A stretch of 64,000 nt of DNA. Origin: Clostridia bacterium (GTDB lineage Bacteria; Bacillota; Clostridia; Christensenellales; CAG-314). Where the stretch lies: positions 20,668 through 84,667 of the forward strand of contig CAAGHL010000042.1 in NCBI GenBank assembly GCA_900769665.1, read 5' to 3'. Position numbers and translations under genes: made by a program. The notes beneath the pieces were generated by a model that was not told where the DNA came from, made no database searches, and was given only the letters and a program-made list of their open reading frames with translations. Shown in pieces: positions 16,044-24,419 of this stretch (positions within the stretch are counted from its first letter, which is position 1; each line of letters opens with the position of its first letter).

Positions 16044-18104
16044 TTACTTTCCGAGCAACTTGTCTTTCAACAGCAAAATAAATATTCCGCCTTGAACTGT
16101 GCGATTTTGAAAGTCTTTTATCAAGCCGCTTTCGACGTGGTAAAGGTCGCCGAAAGGCACACGACAAGTGGACGTACGCAAGAACTCCGCCACTCCGCCG
16201 TACAAAGCTTGTTGTTTGTTTGCGTCATCGGTCAACGCGCAGGAATACAAAATCCAGTCGGTTTTTGTCAAATCGCTTCGGTTGTCCAACGCAACGCTTA
16301 GCTTTTCTGCGCGAGAAAGGTAGTAATCTATCTCGTTTTCGCGCATTTTTTTGTCAAATAAGCCGAAACCGAACAACACGTCGTATGCCATGTTGTATTT
16401 AAGCCCGTATGTATTTTGATCGCTGTCGTATGTAAGGGGCAAATGATCTTTGCCTTCGAAATGGCGATAAAACTCCGCCAAATACTCCGCCAACCTTTTT
16501 TCGGCGCGTTGTTTGTCCTCGTCATGTCCCAAACTCTCGGCAATAAGGGCAAAACACTTGATTGCCACGATCGCTTTTGCCGACAAATTGACGTTTTTGT
16601 CCAAGCGTTCCACAAAGTCGTCGGTGCATAGTTGCCTTTCCGGCACCAATCCCGCGCGGTCGAGGTACTCGTACCAAGTCTTCATCGTGTCGTAGTTGTC
16701 ACGCAAAACGTCGTCGTTACCTCCGCAACGAACCGAAGCGTAGGCAGCAATAATCATATTGCTGCATTCCTCGATGGGCATTTGGCAATCGAAGTTGTAA
16801 ATTTCCGCATTCTTCGGATATTGGTACACCATGGGGTGACTTACTATTATGCCGCTTTGACGATTGCGACGGAACATGTTGGAAACAAATCTGTCGTTAG
16901 CCTCGGCATTGCCTTTGACTGCATACATTTGCCCCAAGCAGTAAGGATAAGTGCCGGCATCGTGCGGCGCAAAATCGTACTTCCACACGGGCATGCGGGC
17001 AAAGTCGAATATCGGCGTAAGCATACCTTGCACAAGCGCGGGATTGTACAGCAAAAACAGCGGCATGGACGGATAGGTAATATCCGCAGTGGCAATACAG
17101 CCGTTGCTGTGACACTCCTTGGACAAGAACAACAATTGTCCTTTGGCGTTTTCCGCTATCTTGTGCGCGCCCATGGTTTGACGAAGGGAGGCTACACACA
17201 ACAAACGGTAGTCTTCGTCGTAGTTTTGCAAACGTTTATCCAAATCGGCTTGGAACTCCGCCAACTTTTCAAGTGTGCTTTCGTAATCGTTGTACGCTTG
17301 GTCTATCGCGTCAAAAATTGTCTTTCCGTTGCGGAAATAGTAACCTTTGAGCCATTCGCCGAAGTAGAAAACGGAACACAAATCGTCGAAAGCCACGGTC
17401 ATTTTGCCAAGCAACTTTTTGCCGACGACAACGTTGTCGTAACTGTCGAAACCGACGATATATTTTTTGTCGTCCTGTATGTAGGTGTAATTTATCGTGC
17501 CGTCACCTACAAACTTGTTCCAATCGCTTTCGGCAAGAAAATACGCTTGTTTTGCCGAAACATACCAGTAGCCCCAATCGGCGGCAAAACTGTCGCCCGT
17601 ATGAGACATGGGGTGTTGTCTGTTCAATCCGAAAAACGCAGTTTGGTAATCCTGCATTTCAAACGCTCCGCCGATGACAAAGTCCTCTACTCGGTCGTAA
17701 CAATAGGATTCGCTTAACGCCAAAGCCACCGTCAAGCTGTCAATGGCGCACTTGGGCGTAATTTCGTAACCGAAGTAACATACGGGGCGTGCAGCCAACT
17801 CGATGTCGGTCGGCAGTAAAGGTGAAACGAATCGCACCGTCAAATCGAACTTGTCGCAAGTAAAATCGTAATCGGTGCTGAATGCCGACACTCTTACGTC
17901 GGTTTGTTGCAATAAAGTTGCGCCGTCTACCACGCCTAAAAAACTAAATGACTCTCCGTCGACGTTTACTACGCCGTAGGTTTTACGCGCACGTCCGTTC
18001 CAAAACATGGCGTCTGTTTTGTTAAGCTCGTCTCCGCCCGACCATATAGAAAAAAACGGATCGTTTACAAATAGCGGGTATGCGGGCAACAGTCTTTTGT
18101 TCAT
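16044..18104 (-). CDS. Glutaminase A-like / DUF4965-family protein
   Basis: The protein matches the family described as glutaminase A-like (DUF5127 beta-sandwich followed by a DUF4965 (alpha/alpha)6 barrel). Characteristic stretches are FVNDPFFSIWS at the start, FLSKECHSNGCIATADITYP near 330 and DLYHVESGLIKDF near the end. Despite the name, the bacterial copies are common in glycan loci, and a glycoside-hydrolase role is plausible here; that is inference. No signal peptide is visible, so it should be cytosolic. The ATG at 18104 is preferred to a TTG 15 bases upstream because GGAG lies 8 bases before it. It is followed by its own terminator. Confidence 0.82.
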   Translation of the reverse strand: MNKRLLPAYPLFVNDPFFSIWSGGDELNKTDAMFWNGRARKTYGVVNVDGESFSFLGVVDGATLLQQTDVRVSAFSTDYDFTCDKFDLTVRFVSPLLPTDIELAARPVCYFGYEITPKCAIDSLTVALALSESYCYDRVEDFVIGGAFEMQDYQTAFFGLNRQHPMSHTGDSFAADWGYWYVSAKQAYFLAESDWNKFVGDGTINYTYIQDDKKYIVGFDSYDNVVVGKKLLGKMTVAFDDLCSVFYFGEWLKGYYFRNGKTIFDAIDQAYNDYESTLEKLAEFQADLDKRLQNYDEDYRLLCVASLRQTMGAHKIAENAKGQLLFLSKECHSNGCIATADITYPSMPLFLLYNPALVQGMLTPIFDFARMPVWKYDFAPHDAGTYPYCLGQMYAVKGNAEANDRFVSNMFRRNRQSGIIVSHPMVYQYPKNAEIYNFDCQMPIEECSNMIIAAYASVRCGGNDDVLRDNYDTMKTWYEYLDRAGLVPERQLCTDDFVERLDKNVNLSAKAIVAIKCFALIAESLGHDEDKQRAEKRLAEYLAEFYRHFEGKDHLPLTYDSDQNTYGLKYNMAYDVLFGFGLFDKKMRENEIDYYLSRAEKLSVALDNRSDLTKTDWILYSCALTDDANKQQALYGGVAEFLRTSTCRVPFGDLYHVESGLIKDFQNRTVQGGIFILLLKDKLLGK

Positions 18105-18277
18105 ATACTTTTTCTCCAAATCTTACAACTCGACAATATGCATACAAAGCAAAGTAATGTCGAATACTTTTTTAGCAAACGTTTTTCGCTTTGTAGCCTT
18201 TGCGTTTTTCTGCCGCACAATGACAACTACCGCATTTAAACATACATACAAAGCTTTATAAGTGACGTTTTCCCCTG

Positions 18278-19906
18278 TTAAACCTTCTTTTTACGTGCAA
18301 AGTACGCAACTGTCACAACTGCCGCCGCCACCGTTACCGCGCTTAGCGACAACATGCCGTTGCAACCTTTTTTGGACGGTTTGTCGTCGGGTTTTTCCTC
18401 GTCGTTGTCCGTCGGAATGGCAACATAGGTTGCTACCACGGTCAAATCCTCGGTAACTTCCGTAGTGTAAACGGGGTAGGCATACGTGCTGTCCGTCTTG
18501 ATTTCAACTCCGTTGACAGTAACTTTGTCCAGTTTGTAGCCGTCGGCAGGCTTAAACGTAAATGTAACTCTTTCTCCCTTGAAGGGTTGACGTTGCGCAT
18601 TGGTACGGAACACTTCGCCGTGTTCACCGCCGTCCACCGTCACGTTAAACTTGGGTATTTGTCGGAATGTCACGTTGAGAGTAACGTTGCCTACGGGCAT
18701 TACGAAACGTATCACGTTACCGACCTTGCGCGCCGTAACTTCCGTTTCCTTGCCGCTGTCGTCCACAAACGAATAGGAAGCAAACTCATATCCGCTGTCG
18801 GGCGTCAACGTTATCGCAATGGCAGTATCCTTCTCCGCGCGCTTGGAAACGATGTCGCTCTTGCCGCCGTCGGAGCAAACAACCTTTATCTTGGGCAATG
18901 CTCCCATTGTGGCTTCTATCAATTTTTCGGCAAAGTTTTGACCTACTTGCAACATGTCGGGTACGTTGTAGTGATGGTTGTCGGTACCGGGAAGGGTGAC
19001 AAAATCATTGTCGATCGTGACTACGTCGGAGTCGTTTTCGGCAACAATATCCATTTGCGCACGCACGACATCTACGTAAGCGGCACTACCTACCACGTCT
19101 TTGTACTTGGAAGGGATTTTCGCTACTACGGCAAGTAGTTCCGACAAATCCTGTCCGGAAATTTGCGTCAAGTCGTTACGCATGTCGGTAATCATCGTGG
19201 AAAGCAACTCGGCATAACGCTTGGCATTGTTTGCGCTTTGACTTTCGCTTTCGCCCTGCATCCACGCTAAACCCTTTACGACGGGATTGTACCCCTTGTC
19301 CTTGTAGGCTTGCAAACCTTGGCGCACCACTTGCAAAAAGTTGTTGTAGCACAGTCCCGTGAGCGTTGCGCTACCTTTGCCGTACTTGGCAATTAGTGTA
19401 GGACTCATCCAGTTGCCGTATTGACTGCCCATATTGGAAGTAAACTCGTCGTAAATTGCCGTACCGCCTGCGGCGTACTTGATTATGCCGTACTCCGTGT
19501 TTGCAACTCCGTTGTCGGAAAAATACTTAGCCATTCCCAATTCAGGACCGAACGTAGGGTAAGTCGTTTCACGCGTTTTACCTTGGGAATCGGCACCCTT
19601 ACCGAGTTTTACGTTGCGTAAAGCGATGTCGGAAGGCAATGTTGTGTCCTTGCTGCACTCGACATATCCGTAATACAACACGTTGTCGAAACCGTTGGTG
19701 TATCGTGCGTCCTTGGCGATTTCCGCTTGTTCATCGGAGGAATCCACCTTGGTGTAACCTACACCGTTACTTTGCCCGGCAATAAGATACACGTCGATGT
19801 CTTTAAGTTGAGCCGTTTCTTCCGCAAAGATGTTGTAATTGACACCGCCGAAAATAGCGACACATGCCAATACAGCTACTGCAAGCATTGCAAAAAATTT
19901 CTTCAT
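18278..19906 (-). CDS. Secreted SASA-type carbohydrate esterase with KGCNG tail
   Basis: The start MKKFFAMLAVAVLACVAIFG (19906, after AAGGAGATCG) is a signal peptide. Residues 35-310 form an SGNH/SASA esterase domain: DVYLIAGQSNGVGY holds the Ser nucleophile, GLAWMQGESES the block III region and DNHHYNVPDMLQ the catalytic Asp/His. Such enzymes remove acetyl groups from glycans (sialate O-acetylesterase or CE6-like acetylxylan esterase). Two Ig-like/InlB-type repeat domains follow (IKVVCSDGGKSD; FNVTVDGGEHGE). The protein ends KKGCNG, a hydrophobic segment and RKKK: a tripartite tail like a sorting signal but with Cys and no LPxTG. The same tail is on the GH3 protein at 49416. The substrate is presumably an acetylated plant glycan. 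Confidence 0.88.
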   Translation of the reverse strand: MKKFFAMLAVAVLACVAIFGGVNYNIFAEETAQLKDIDVYLIAGQSNGVGYTKVDSSDEQAEIAKDARYTNGFDNVLYYGYVECSKDTTLPSDIALRNVKLGKGADSQGKTRETTYPTFGPELGMAKYFSDNGVANTEYGIIKYAAGGTAIYDEFTSNMGSQYGNWMSPTLIAKYGKGSATLTGLCYNNFLQVVRQGLQAYKDKGYNPVVKGLAWMQGESESQSANNAKRYAELLSTMITDMRNDLTQISGQDLSELLAVVAKIPSKYKDVVGSAAYVDVVRAQMDIVAENDSDVVTIDNDFVTLPGTDNHHYNVPDMLQVGQNFAEKLIEATMGALPKIKVVCSDGGKSDIVSKRAEKDTAIAITLTPDSGYEFASYSFVDDSGKETEVTARKVGNVIRFVMPVGNVTLNVTFRQIPKFNVTVDGGEHGEVFRTNAQRQPFKGERVTFTFKPADGYKLDKVTVNGVEIKTDSTYAYPVYTTEVTEDLTVVATYVAIPTDNDEEKPDDKPSKKGCNGMLSLSAVTVAAAVVTVAYFARKKKV

Positions 19907-20150
19907 AACGATCTCCTTGAATTGGTTTTTGCCGTCACCGCCGACCATGTTTGTTTGCGCAAACATTGCCGTGCGTAGTCCTTAATTACGTTTTACTTTG
20001 TCTAACCGGCGTTTCCGCCGTCCGTCGGTTTTACTACCGATACTATCTTGTATTGTTTTGCAATTGTCCGCACAAAGTTGTTTGTACAGCCTCGCCCTAA
20101 AAACGGCAAGCATTTCCAACCTTTGCGAAAAATTGCAAAGCAATACCGCC
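19907..20150. other. Intergenic, no gene seen
   Basis: Only short frames occur in this stretch between the SASA esterase start and the hairpin at 20151-20175. An independent promoter for the esterase could lie here but no good match was found. Confidence 0.4.
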
Positions 20151-20175
20151 GTTCCCTCCCGCAACGGGAGGGAAC
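20151..20175. terminator. Perfect 11-bp hairpin after the Ig-like lipoprotein
   Basis: GTTCCCTCCCG (20151-20161) and CGGGAGGGAAC (20165-20175) are perfectly complementary with a 3-base loop. The T run is poor on either strand, so it may act as an mRNA-end stabiliser or a weak terminator of the gene at 20218. Confidence 0.55.
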
Positions 20176-20217
20176 GAGATATTGAATTGTTTTTGTTTGA
20201 TTACCGTACAGTTGCGA

Positions 20218-23200
20218 TTACATCTTGTTTGCGGTCAGTACCTTGATTTGGTCTTCCGTAAGAGCGTAGTCGTAAATGGATACGTTGTCGTAGATAAGAT
20301 TTCCCTTGTTGTATGCCCACGTTTCGTTGATGTACGCACCGAAACACAAATCTTGAGCGCCCAAGGAAGTTCCTGCTGCCATTTTCGACGAGTACACAAG
20401 TTTTCCGTCCATATACAAAGACAGCGTATCGCCGTTTCTTGTCAGCGTAAACAAGTGCCATGCACCTTGAGTAAATTCAACTTTCTTTGTTTTTGCGTTG
20501 TAATCCCCTTTGTCACCGGAATACGATACCTGAGTAAAGTATCCGTCCTTATTCTTTCTCAACGTAACGTAAACACCCGTGGTCTTGTCCAATTTGTTAT
20601 TAGCAAATATCACCGTGCCGTTACCGCCGGAAATAGCAGCATTAGTATCGATTTTTACCCATGTTGAAATAGTAAAGTCTCCCGTGCCGAGATTGTAATC
20701 CTTGACAAGTAAGTATGATCCCTTGCTATTGTTGGTTTGCAACGCGCCGTTGGCGTCACCGTCGATACCCTTCACAAAAGTATTGTTGTCGGTGTGATTG
20801 AACGCTGTTGCATTCTTTTCGGCATCTCTGACTACCGTATCTACAACCACTTCACTGCCGGTAGCCTTGTTGGTAGCTTTGCCGTCGGAGTAATCCACCT
20901 TGACTACGGCATCCTTGCCGAGGGCCTCGCCAATGACCATCTCATGAGTTGCGGTGATACTGTCAGCGGTTGCCGTAAACGTTACAGTACCGGCTTTGAG
21001 AATCGTCACTTCGCCCGTTTTGCTGTCAATTGTAGCAACTTCGGGATTGTTGCTTGTCCAAGTAACTTCGGGGTTGGTTGCGTTAGACGGCGTTACCGTT
21101 GCAGTCAATTTGACCGTATCGTTGGCAAAAACCGCTTTGGGACCGTTGATGGTAACTGCAGTCACGGGTACGTTGGTTACTAATGTCAACTTGAACGTGC
21201 CGATTTCCTCGGTACCACGCAACACCTTGACTGTTACGCCTTCGGCAAAGTCGGGTTGTTTGTCTTGCGGTACGCTGATCTTGTACACACCGTTTCCTAC
21301 TTCCGTGATGTATTCGCAATCAAAGGTAAGTCCGGGAACCGCAGTGAAAGAGTTTTGGAATTGGAACTTGGAGCTGATATTCAACGTTTGTTGATACATT
21401 CCGTCGATTACCGTTGTACTACCGAGAATTACGTCACCGATTTCATTGATAATGCCAAAAGAGGTGTTTTTGCTGCAGTAGTAACCCATTTGGTCAAACT
21501 TCCAGTAGTTTTCAAGTACGTAGTAATTTTTCTGCGCTAAGCCGTAGTTATTGCCGATTGCCGGTTTAAGGTTTTTGTTAGCAGTAGCATCCGCTTGCGT
21601 GGGATACAACATATTTGTCGACAGGAAGTTGATGCTTTGCGGTTTTTCGGTAAGACCGATTGTGGAATACGGAATGAATATTTCAATCGTGTATCCTGTT
21701 TCGGTAATTTTCACCGCGTGGTACAAATCCAACGCAATGTTAGACCACGGATATGTGTTGCTGCTTGTTTCGCTTCCGTTGTAGATATTGGTAAAGTTTT
21801 TACCGTTTTCGGGATGTACGTAGAAACGCAAGTAGAACATGTTACCCTTTTGACCGCTCTTTTGAGCAATTGCCGTGTCGCCCGTGCAAATGTAATCTGC
21901 AATGTGGGTTTGCGGTCCTACAAAGGAATCGGTAACATTGTGCGTAATGTACAAACCTTTTTCGCCGAAAATCATCTTTGTTTCATTCTTAACAACGTTC
22001 GTTGCGGTGTTTTTGCCGTACTTCAACGTATCGTTGTGAAGAGGAATCGTGTTGGCGTACATCGTGTCTTCGACATTGCCGTCAATGACCGTTTCGGGTA
22101 CCCACATTGTCGTTTCGGCTTTTACGCCGCCTTCAGTGGTTGCCGTGATTGTAGCGTAGCCGTAGCCCACTGCCGTCACTTTACCGTCGACAACAGTCAG
22201 TACTGTTTCGTCGGAACTATTCCACGTGATAGCCTTGTCGAGATTTGCGTTGTCTGGATCGTACACAACTGTCAATTGAACTTCTTCACCCTTGACAAGT
22301 TGAGTTTTCGCACCTTCCAAAGTAATATTCTTGACGGGAACGCCTTCCACTATCGTAATGACAAAACTACCGACTGTTTCTTCTCCGCGAAGAATATTGA
22401 CTGTCTTGCCTGCAAAGTATTGGCTTTCCTCTGCCTTGGGAATACTGATTGTGTATACGCCGTTGCCTTGTTCCGTAACATATGGATTGTCGAACGTAAG
22501 TCCGCCAACTGCCGTAAAGGAGTCGAATTGTTGGAACGTGGCATTGACGGTGAATTGCGTCGTGTAATTGCCTTCGACAATGTTCGATGTGCCAAGTACA
22601 ACGCCTTCTACCGCATTGATAGTGCCGTATTCCGTATTGTTGCAACGATAATATCCTTTTTGGTCAAACTTGATGTGATTGTCAACATTGTAGAATCCTG
22701 CTTGCGGCATACCGTAGTTGTTTCCTACAGAACCCTTAAACGTGCCGCCTTCCGTTGCATAAAACATGTTTACCGTAAGGAAGTTGATGGTTTGAGGCTT
22801 TGCAGTAAGACCGATTGTGGAATACGGAATGAACGCTTCCACATTGTAACCCTCGGCTGTAAGCTTGACTACGGAACTCAATTCCAAAGTAGTATTGGTC
22901 CAAGGATAGTTTTTACTTGTGTTTCCGTTGTACACGTTGGTAAATAACTTGCCCTTTTCGGGGTGTACGTAGAAACGGAAATAGTACATGTTGGCTTGTT
23001 GAGAACCGCTTGCGGCAACGGGAGTGTCACCCGTGCAAAGGAAATCTTCCACACGTGTTTGTTCGCCGACAAAAGCATCGGTCACTTTGTGCGTGATATA
23101 CAATCCTGCTTCGCCGAAAACAATTCTTGTTTCGTTTTTGACAGCGTTTGTTGCTGTGGCTGCCTTGTACTTCGTGGTGTCGTTGTGGAACGCAACTGTA

Positions 23201-24309
23201 TTGCCGTACATATCGTCGACATCACCGTCGATTGCAACTTTTGTTACGTACACGGTGGCTGTTGCCGTTTTTCCGTTGGATGTGGTTGCGGTAACGGTTA
23301 CTTGACCTTCCTTAACAGCGGTAAGAGTACCTTGCTCGTTGATGGTTGCAACGTCGTTGTTGTCCGTAGTCCACATCACGGTTTTGTCCGTGGTATTGTC
23401 GGGAGCTACCGTTGCGGTAAACTCAATCGTACCACCGACGGTAATGTAATCTTTGCCTTGTAAGTCTATGCTTTCGGCTTCCACGATTACTTTAATCGTT
23501 ACCGATGCGCTTGCGCCCTGTCCGTCCTTGGCAGTTGCAGTAATCGTTGCAGAACCCGTGGCATGTGCCAACACTCTGCCGCGAGCAACTTCCACCACGT
23601 CGGGAGCGGAACTTGTCCACTCGATAGTTTTGTCGGTTGCATTTTCCGGCAAAACCGTTGTTTCCAGCGTTGCAGTTTCGTTTATTTTAAGCCAAAGCGT
23701 TTGTTCGCCATTGATTACAATACTTGTAACGGCAACGAGTTTGTCGATTTTTGCATTTTCCTTGTAGTCGCAAGTTTTGCAAGCGCGTTCCTTACTACCC
23801 TCGGCTTGGTAAGTAGCTTCGGTCACAACCGTCCACTCGCCTAGATCGTGCGCGGCAATTTCCGTCTTGTCGGAGCAAACGTCACATTCCTTCCAGTGGT
23901 TGGTTTCGTCATACTTCCACGTATCGCCGTAGCTGTGTGCCTTCATTTCAATTTCACGCGTTTCGGTGTGTTCGGCATTGTTTTTACAAACGCGCGTTTC
24001 GGAGCCTTTTTCCGTGCAGGAAGGCGCTTTGGTTTGTTGCCATTCGCCCCAATCGTGATCTCCGAGTTGACCGTAGGGTTGACCGCAATCTTCGCAAACA
24101 GCCTTGTCGGTACAAGTAGCTTTGCCGCCGTGGTGAGCGGCCTTGTCGGCAACTTCGTCGCAACCCTTGCACTTGTGCCAGTGTTCCTTTTCGTTGTACG
24201 ACCACTCCGTTTCAAAGTCATGCATATGAGCGGGATTGCACGCCACCAACGTCAGGCAAAACACAACGAGCGCCGTAAGCAATGCAACCGCCAACATCCT
24301 TTTGTTCAT
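20218..24309 (-). CDS. Giant lipoprotein: CxxC repeats, BIG2, two CBM9-like, LamG
   Basis: The start at 24309 follows AAGGAGGAACTCG. The lipobox LVAC puts the lipidated Cys at 24, so it is tethered to the outer face of the membrane. Residues 28-190 hold repeated CxxC/His units (HWHKCKGCDEVADKAAH, HWKECDVCSD, ACKTCDYKE). Group-2 bacterial Ig-like domains follow (VTSIVINGEQTLWLK and two later copies near 690 and 1050). Two CBM9-like domains begin near 361 (DGDVDDMYGNTVAFHND) and 745 (DGNVEDTMYANTIPLHND) and share LITHxVTD and IPYSTIGL segments. A concanavalin/LamG-like domain fills the last 220 residues. No catalytic motif is visible; it is most likely a surface glycan-binding protein that hands substrate to the binding protein and hydrolases of the same array. 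Confidence 0.85.
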   Translation of the reverse strand: MNKRMLAVALLTALVVFCLTLVACNPAHMHDFETEWSYNEKEHWHKCKGCDEVADKAAHHGGKATCTDKAVCEDCGQPYGQLGDHDWGEWQQTKAPSCTEKGSETRVCKNNAEHTETREIEMKAHSYGDTWKYDETNHWKECDVCSDKTEIAAHDLGEWTVVTEATYQAEGSKERACKTCDYKENAKIDKLVAVTSIVINGEQTLWLKINETATLETTVLPENATDKTIEWTSSAPDVVEVARGRVLAHATGSATITATAKDGQGASASVTIKVIVEAESIDLQGKDYITVGGTIEFTATVAPDNTTDKTVMWTTDNNDVATINEQGTLTAVKEGQVTVTATTSNGKTATATVYVTKVAIDGDVDDMYGNTVAFHNDTTKYKAATATNAVKNETRIVFGEAGLYITHKVTDAFVGEQTRVEDFLCTGDTPVAASGSQQANMYYFRFYVHPEKGKLFTNVYNGNTSKNYPWTNTTLELSSVVKLTAEGYNVEAFIPYSTIGLTAKPQTINFLTVNMFYATEGGTFKGSVGNNYGMPQAGFYNVDNHIKFDQKGYYRCNNTEYGTINAVEGVVLGTSNIVEGNYTTQFTVNATFQQFDSFTAVGGLTFDNPYVTEQGNGVYTISIPKAEESQYFAGKTVNILRGEETVGSFVITIVEGVPVKNITLEGAKTQLVKGEEVQLTVVYDPDNANLDKAITWNSSDETVLTVVDGKVTAVGYGYATITATTEGGVKAETTMWVPETVIDGNVEDTMYANTIPLHNDTLKYGKNTATNVVKNETKMIFGEKGLYITHNVTDSFVGPQTHIADYICTGDTAIAQKSGQKGNMFYLRFYVHPENGKNFTNIYNGSETSSNTYPWSNIALDLYHAVKITETGYTIEIFIPYSTIGLTEKPQSINFLSTNMLYPTQADATANKNLKPAIGNNYGLAQKNYYVLENYWKFDQMGYYCSKNTSFGIINEIGDVILGSTTVIDGMYQQTLNISSKFQFQNSFTAVPGLTFDCEYITEVGNGVYKISVPQDKQPDFAEGVTVKVLRGTEEIGTFKLTLVTNVPVTAVTINGPKAVFANDTVKLTATVTPSNATNPEVTWTSNNPEVATIDSKTGEVTILKAGTVTFTATADSITATHEMVIGEALGKDAVVKVDYSDGKATNKATGSEVVVDTVVRDAEKNATAFNHTDNNTFVKGIDGDANGALQTNNSKGSYLLVKDYNLGTGDFTISTWVKIDTNAAISGGNGTVIFANNKLDKTTGVYVTLRKNKDGYFTQVSYSGDKGDYNAKTKKVEFTQGAWHLFTLTRNGDTLSLYMDGKLVYSSKMAAGTSLGAQDLCFGAYINETWAYNKGNLIYDNVSIYDYALTEDQIKVLTANKM

Positions 24310-24419
24310 CGAGTTCCTCCTTAGATACTTTATTTTTTTATTTGCAGAGCAAATATTAGAGCCTACTACTTTGTGTACCACATTGCCGCATTAACTACGA
24401 CAAAGCGGTACATATTAGC

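Noticed and set aside
21595..22947. Plus-strand frame of 450 residues opposite the giant lipoprotein
   Set aside because: Antisense shadow of a well-supported lipoprotein gene; Cys-, Val- and Arg-rich translation without domains. The same holds for the long frames at 25029-26564, 27550-28437, 31150-32403 and 38050-39483.
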